Of a stretch of DNA of 64,000 nucleotides, positions 59,254 to 64,000 are shown one piece after another. Made by a program: the position numbers and the translations under genes. A model generated the notes under the pieces. That model was given only the letters and a program-made list of their open reading frames with translations, was not told the DNA's origin and searched no databases. Source of the stretch: Candidatus Sulfurimonas marisnigri (GTDB lineage: Bacteria > Campylobacterota > Campylobacteria > Campylobacterales > Sulfurimonadaceae); NCBI RefSeq assembly GCF_015265475.1, contig NZ_CP054493.1, positions 806,001-870,000 on the forward strand. The letters run 5' to 3'. Numbering within the stretch: position 1 is the stretch's first letter; each line of letters opens with the position of its first letter.

Positions 59254-59261
59254 TTTTTTCC

Positions 59262-60986
59262 TTATTTTGTTAGGTTCATATAAATTTCTGGTAGTACTTT
59301 TGGTAGTTTTTTGCTATCTCTGACTACAACATAACCATTTTTTCCAAAGAGATATGAGAGGTAATCTTTCGCCTCTAAATCAATAGTGATACAAAAAGGT
59401 GTTATGCCCAGTTTTTTAACCTCTTGTATGGCTTTTTTGGTGTCTTCTATCCCATATCTTCCATCATATCTATCTACATCATTTGGCTTGCCGTCACTTA
59501 TGATAAGCAGAAGTTTGTTTTGACTCTGTTGTTTGTTTAAAATTTTCCCACTCTCTCTGATTGCTGCACCCAATCTTGTGTAGTAGCCGGGCTTAATGCT
59601 GTCTATTCTTCCACGTATTAAATTAGAGTATTTCTCTTTAAAATTTTTTATAATATGAAAACGCACATTTTTATTTTTAATTGATGAAAAGGCATATATA
59701 GCAAACCTGTCCTGCAATCTCTCTAGTGACTCCGAAAAAACCATTAATCCATCTTTAATCATGTCAATAATACGAATCTCTTGAGTTATTCCAGCTTCAG
59801 TAGAGAGTGAAATATCTGCTAAAATCAGAGTTGACATGTCACGAGTTTTTCTAATAAAACTCTCATAGAACTTCTGATGGTGCCCAGATTTGTTTTGATG
59901 ACCTTTATAGTCAATCCATGTATCTATATTTATCTCATCACCATAAGGCAGTTTATTGTTTTTAATACGCTCTAGTTCCATTAAATCAAGTTCGCTTTGA
60001 ATCTTTTTTACCATGTTTTGTAGACGCTTAGGTAAAGGAATAGGCTCTGTATTTGGAGTGATTATAGGTTTTATACATACATAATTTTTTAGATAAACCT
60101 CTTTAGAGTAGTCCCATTCGTCAATATAATGACCTTTACCAAGAGGGTACTCTTCACTGCTGTTTGTCGTTAAATCAAGGTCCATCTTTAGTCTTGCAGA
60201 GAGGTTCGCTTTTTTTCTACCTAAAGTTATTTCATCTAAATCTTCGGCATTGTAAAGAGCATCTTCATCAAAACTGTCATCTTCGCTTCTATCTACATTT
60301 ACCTGCTCCATTATGCTCATAAGTGAATCAGGAAGAAAAGCTAAAAGACCGTCTGTCTCTTTTTTGTCATCTATCTGATTTGCCTGTTTTTTCATCTTTA
60401 GAGTATCTGTCTTATTTGGCTTCTCTTCACCTCTGACAGCTTCTTCCTCATCCTCAAAATCACTGTATTTGTTTTTGCCGGACAAAGATGGGTATATCCA
60501 CATCGGAGATGGATAAGTTTCACCATATTTCAGGTTGAGATAATCTGTAGCTGTCTCATAAAAGTTTTTAAAACCGGGGTATGTTTTTAGCAAAATTTGA
60601 GATGCAATTAAATTTTTATCTTCATGGGAGCCTCTGTTTGCATCTACTTTTGTAGCCTGAGCAATTAGCCAAAAATAAAGCATCTCATTTTGCTCTTTTG
60701 TCGGAAAATAGGCAAGTGATGCAGGGAGGTAAACACCCTTTTCATCTTGGTTGGCAAGAAAAAAAGTGTCACCAGCGCCCGATATTTTCTCTAAAAATGA
60801 ACGAGAGGTATCTATAAAACGCTTATCGGTAACTTGCAACTCTTTGCCTTTTTCACCACCTAAAAGGTGATAAAAAATCTTTAGAGATTTACTTTTATCT
60901 GTAAAAAAAACTTGGCTCTCATTGTGAGACTTACTTGTTTTTTTATTTAAAAATTTGTTCCAAACCTTACCAATGCTCTCTTCCAT
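59262..60986 (-). CDS. norD: NorD protein with von Willebrand A domain
   Basis: 574 residues. The MIDAS motif DISLS (in LILADISLSTEAG, near 385) opens the C-terminal VWA domain, which ends with a typical SDGKPNDVD segment. The long N-terminal half is charged. NorD cooperates with the AAA+ protein NorQ in maturing NO reductase. It is 8 bases from norQ and 9 from norB. Confidence 0.9.
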   Translation of the reverse strand: MEESIGKVWNKFLNKKTSKSHNESQVFFTDKSKSLKIFYHLLGGEKGKELQVTDKRFIDTSRSFLEKISGAGDTFFLANQDEKGVYLPASLAYFPTKEQNEMLYFWLIAQATKVDANRGSHEDKNLIASQILLKTYPGFKNFYETATDYLNLKYGETYPSPMWIYPSLSGKNKYSDFEDEEEAVRGEEKPNKTDTLKMKKQANQIDDKKETDGLLAFLPDSLMSIMEQVNVDRSEDDSFDEDALYNAEDLDEITLGRKKANLSARLKMDLDLTTNSSEEYPLGKGHYIDEWDYSKEVYLKNYVCIKPIITPNTEPIPLPKRLQNMVKKIQSELDLMELERIKNNKLPYGDEINIDTWIDYKGHQNKSGHHQKFYESFIRKTRDMSTLILADISLSTEAGITQEIRIIDMIKDGLMVFSESLERLQDRFAIYAFSSIKNKNVRFHIIKNFKEKYSNLIRGRIDSIKPGYYTRLGAAIRESGKILNKQQSQNKLLLIISDGKPNDVDRYDGRYGIEDTKKAIQEVKKLGITPFCITIDLEAKDYLSYLFGKNGYVVVRDSKKLPKVLPEIYMNLTK

Positions 60987-60995
60987 ATGTTTTTC

Positions 60996-62384
<1,389 letters not shown>

Positions 62385-62831
62385 TTATCCTTCAATGTTT
62401 GGCGGCCATTCGTTATCGTCAATACGAGATGTCCAGATTAAAAAGTCAGAAATATTATTTACTTCTTCTTCACTTAAGTTAAATTGAGGCATTTTTCTTC
62501 TGCCTGGCTCACTTAGCGGCTGTGCAGCCATCCAGCCAATCATATATGATTTAAAAAACTCTTCATTTTTTAGACCTCTTCTGTCAAACACATTAGCTAG
62601 TTCCGGTGCATAGTAAGCGCCTTCTCCCATAATTGTATGACATCCCACACAGTTGTTAACTTCCCACAAGTTTTTTCCTCGGGCAACAGACTCGGTGATT
62701 TTGTCACTGTTAGTCAGTTTTGGAATCTTTTGCACAGTATCCATAGTTAGACCGGCAAATAGTAAAATGGCAAAAAGACTTCCGCCAAAGTAAATATTTC
62801 TAGCCATATTTTTAGTAATACGTTCACTCAT
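62385..62831 (-). CDS. norC: Nitric oxide reductase cytochrome c subunit
   Basis: 148 residues from ATG at 62831, which has an AAGGAG site. A start at 62858 is open but lies inside the operator-like repeat. One membrane anchor (about 13-30) is followed by the haem-c motif CVGCH (C61, C64, H65) and a probable axial methionine in RRKMPQF (M114). NorC passes electrons to NorB. Confidence 0.93.
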   Translation of the reverse strand: MSERITKNMARNIYFGGSLFAILLFAGLTMDTVQKIPKLTNSDKITESVARGKNLWEVNNCVGCHTIMGEGAYYAPELANVFDRRGLKNEEFFKSYMIGWMAAQPLSEPGRRKMPQFNLSEEEVNNISDFLIWTSRIDDNEWPPNIEG

Positions 62832-62846
62832 AATAACTCTCCTTAT

Positions 62847-62915
62847 AAATTCTACCACTAAGTAGTATTTGAAATTGTAGCAAGAAAATATTAATTCTAC
62901 CTTTTAGTAGTATTT
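62847..62915. promoter_or_regulatory. Two operator-like palindromes between norC and the Rrf2 gene
   Basis: Near-identical 23-base units at 62848-62870 and 62893-62915 read ATTCTACC then AGTAGTATTT, a dyad of CTAC/GTAG halves. They are 45 bases apart start to start. On the minus strand a TACAAT at about 62875-62880 would be the norC -10 box, placing one unit over the transcription start and the other near -35. This suits a repressor. NsrR-type Rrf2 proteins commonly bind AT-rich palindromes; the match to this regulator is inferred. Confidence 0.7.
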
Positions 62916-62967
62916 AAATTATATTATTAGATATTTAGTATATAATGTTCAAATCAAAGGGGAAAAT

Positions 62968-63381
62968 ATGCAATTAAATAATACATCTCAATATGCGATA
63001 CGAATTTTGAGTTATATTGCTAATACCAATGACAACAAACTTTGCAATGCAAAAGAGTTGTCAGAAATACTGGATATTCCCTATAAATTTTTAACAAAGA
63101 TTATGACTCACTTGGTAAAAGCAGAATTTGTAATATCTATACAGGGGAGAGAGGGTGGTTATAAGTTGGCTAAACCTGCTTCGGGCATAACTGTCATGGA
63201 TGTTTTAAATGAATTTAATGAACCAATTAATCATCAACAATGTTTATTGGGCATAGGTACATGTGATGGAAAAAATAAATGTTCTTTGCATGATCAGTGG
63301 GCAGAGCCTAAGAGTCTTATTAAAAAAATGTTTGAAGAGACTACATTAGAAAATATAGAAGGTAAAAATTTCAAATCATGA
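62968..63381 (+). CDS. Rrf2-family transcriptional regulator (NsrR-like)
   Basis: 137 residues. The winged helix-turn-helix occupies about 1-75 (KELSEILDIPYKFLTKIM). Three cysteines, C92, C99 and C105, have the spacing of NsrR/IscR iron-sulfur sensors. NsrR senses NO through the cluster and releases genes for NO removal. Divergent from norCBQD with the paired operators between, so it probably controls both. Confidence 0.88.
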   Translation: MQLNNTSQYAIRILSYIANTNDNKLCNAKELSEILDIPYKFLTKIMTHLVKAEFVISIQGREGGYKLAKPASGITVMDVLNEFNEPINHQQCLLGIGTCDGKNKCSLHDQWAEPKSLIKKMFEETTLENIEGKNFKS

Positions 63382-63394
63382 TAATAACAATAGC

Positions 63395-63526
63395 TTAAAG
63401 TTTATTGTCTATACATATGCCAATAATACGTGGAAATAAAGTTATTTCATCACCTTGTTGTTTATCAGGGTAACCCATACCATTTTTAATTGCAATCTCG
63501 TGCCCAAGAGCTGGGTGTGATTTCAT
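63395..63526 (-). pseudogene. HD-GYP phosphodiesterase remnant
   Basis: A 43-residue frame. HPALGHEI and NGMGYPDKQQGDEITLFPRI match the HD-GYP region H-P-x-x-G then G-x-G-Y-P-D-x-x-x-G-x-x-I-x-x-x-x-R-I, but the segment between is deleted and neither end of the protein remains. It ends near the 3' end of the Rrf2 gene. Probably the residue of a c-di-GMP phosphodiesterase gene. Confidence 0.65.
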
Positions 63527-63560
63527 AATGCTTTAGCATTATTTTATCTAAATTACTGAA

Positions 63561-63806
63561 TTAAATAATGTCTAGTTTATAGGGGACATTCCATAATAGT
63601 GAAACACAATCACTGATATCAATGATTGTATCACTATGTAAAAAAAGTGACATTCTTGATAATGAGTTATGAAAAAAAAGATTAAAATTTAGTGAATCTC
63701 CAAGATTAAACAGAAGCTTATTGATTGGGGTATAGGAGCGAGCTGTATTTGCCGGTTTTTTGGCAAGGTGATTCATAGTAGTTTGAAGTGTTCTTGTGCG
63801 TTTCAC
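63561..63806 (-). CDS. Uncertain 81-residue open frame
   Basis: Opens with GTG overlapping the stop of the hemerythrin-like gene (GTGA). The protein is not recognised and has no signal or membrane segment of note. AT-rich sequence and a nearby inverted repeat (63599-63635) make this a possible degraded or non-coding frame. Listed because of the coupled start only. Confidence 0.25.
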   Translation of the reverse strand: MKRTRTLQTTMNHLAKKPANTARSYTPINKLLFNLGDSLNFNLFFHNSLSRMSLFLHSDTIIDISDCVSLLWNVPYKLDII

Positions 63807-64000
63807 TGAAGTAAATGTTTTTTTTCTTTAAATAGTTTTATTTTTACATCTTCATTGGATATATGATCAATAAGAGCACGTTTTGCAAATACTCGCATTT
63901 TTGTCTTGATAATATCAAGTTTTGCAGGAGTATGAATAATATCAGATAATAGTTTTCTAAAGCTTTCATGCATTTCTTTTTGCTGTTCTAACTCTGGATA
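63803..64000 (-). CDS. Hemerythrin-like protein, C-terminal part (cut by window edge)
   Basis: 65 residues continuing past base 64000. ALIDHISNEDVKIKLF carries the H-x4-D pair of bacteriohemerythrins, and KEMHESFRKLL fits the preceding H helix. The first histidine of the H-x3-H pair is Gln in EQQKEMHE, so the di-iron site may be altered. Such proteins bind oxygen or NO. Identification is tentative because the N-terminus is outside the window. Confidence 0.55.
   Translation of the reverse strand, partial: YPELEQQKEMHESFRKLLSDIIHTPAKLDIIKTKMRVFAKRALIDHISNEDVKIKLFKEKKHLLQ

Noticed and set aside
62832-62858. Earlier norC start at 62858
   Set aside because: It overlaps the operator-like repeat and lacks a ribosome-binding site, whereas 62831 has AAGGAG.

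Overview
The window is about two-thirds A+T and looks like chromosome of a Campylobacterota (Epsilonproteobacteria) member, most likely Sulfurimonas-like. The reasons are the gene order aroQ-folK-flhF-flhG-membrane protein-fliA-fliM-fliY next to sppA and a futalosine-pathway deaminase (the Campylobacter layout), a thrB-ylxR-infB-rbfA-rimP start, and a denitrifier-type nitric oxide reductase cluster together with nitrate assimilation genes. Genus and species are inference; the 16S gene at 19.3-20.8 kb would settle them.

Layout. 0-7.5 kb (+): end of a probable homoserine kinase, then a tight translation and riboflavin/menaquinone block (ylxR, infB, rbfA, rimP, ribD, ubiE, xseA, an FmdE-like protein). 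7.5-10.8 kb (-): sppA, a soluble zinc-type chemoreceptor, aminofutalosine deaminase. 10.9-18.8 kb (+): aroQ, folK and the flagellar regulation and switch block, then a LOG-family protein and mnmA. 18.9-24.5 kb (+): a complete rRNA operon (16S, tRNA-Ala, 23S, 5S) with readable RNase III processing stems and no tRNA-Ile. 24.6-29.2 kb: ung, a secreted EEP nuclease/phosphatase, an M3 oligopeptidase and a Sel1-repeat protein.

29.2-39.2 kb is the most distinctive part. A minus-strand operon encodes the nitrate ABC transporter (nrtA, nrtB, nrtD), then a membrane protein, a broken PP2C phosphatase/Ser-Thr kinase fusion, a 437-residue protein with a possible YbjN-like part, and a trypsin-like protease with a zinc ribbon and a YbjN-like tail. 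A NarB-type nitrate reductase lies divergently. The kinase gene carries a one-base homopolymer frameshift, an in-frame stop and an apparent loss of the catalytic loop.

39.2-47.4 kb: a thioredoxin/ArsP-type permease operon containing a collapsed methyltransferase copy whose intact relative lies 4 kb away, a HugZ-like protein, a hairpin-rich intergenic region that may encode a small RNA or attenuator, a glutaminase operon, an orphan membrane protein bracketed by palindromic repeats, an RlmI-type methyltransferase and a HAD phosphatase. 47.4-58.4 kb: a stand-alone degenerate helicase C-domain, an orphan nucleotidyltransferase-fold protein, a CHASE-PAS-PAS-GGDEF diguanylate cyclase, a DUF389 membrane protein with a kinase-like N-domain, an outer-membrane assembly gene cut short beside a decayed IS256-type element, and single-gene enzymes (polysaccharide deacetylase, pirin, ene-reductase, Nudix). 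58.4-64 kb: norCBQD on the minus strand, divergent from an Rrf2/NsrR-like regulator across two repeated operator-like palindromes, then an HD-GYP remnant and the end of a hemerythrin-like gene.

Genes that plausibly work together: narB and nrtABD for nitrate assimilation; norCBQD and the Rrf2 regulator for NO detoxification or denitrification; flhF-flhG-fliA-fliM-fliY for polar flagella and the motor switch; mqnX and ubiE for menaquinone. No CRISPR array or prophage was seen.
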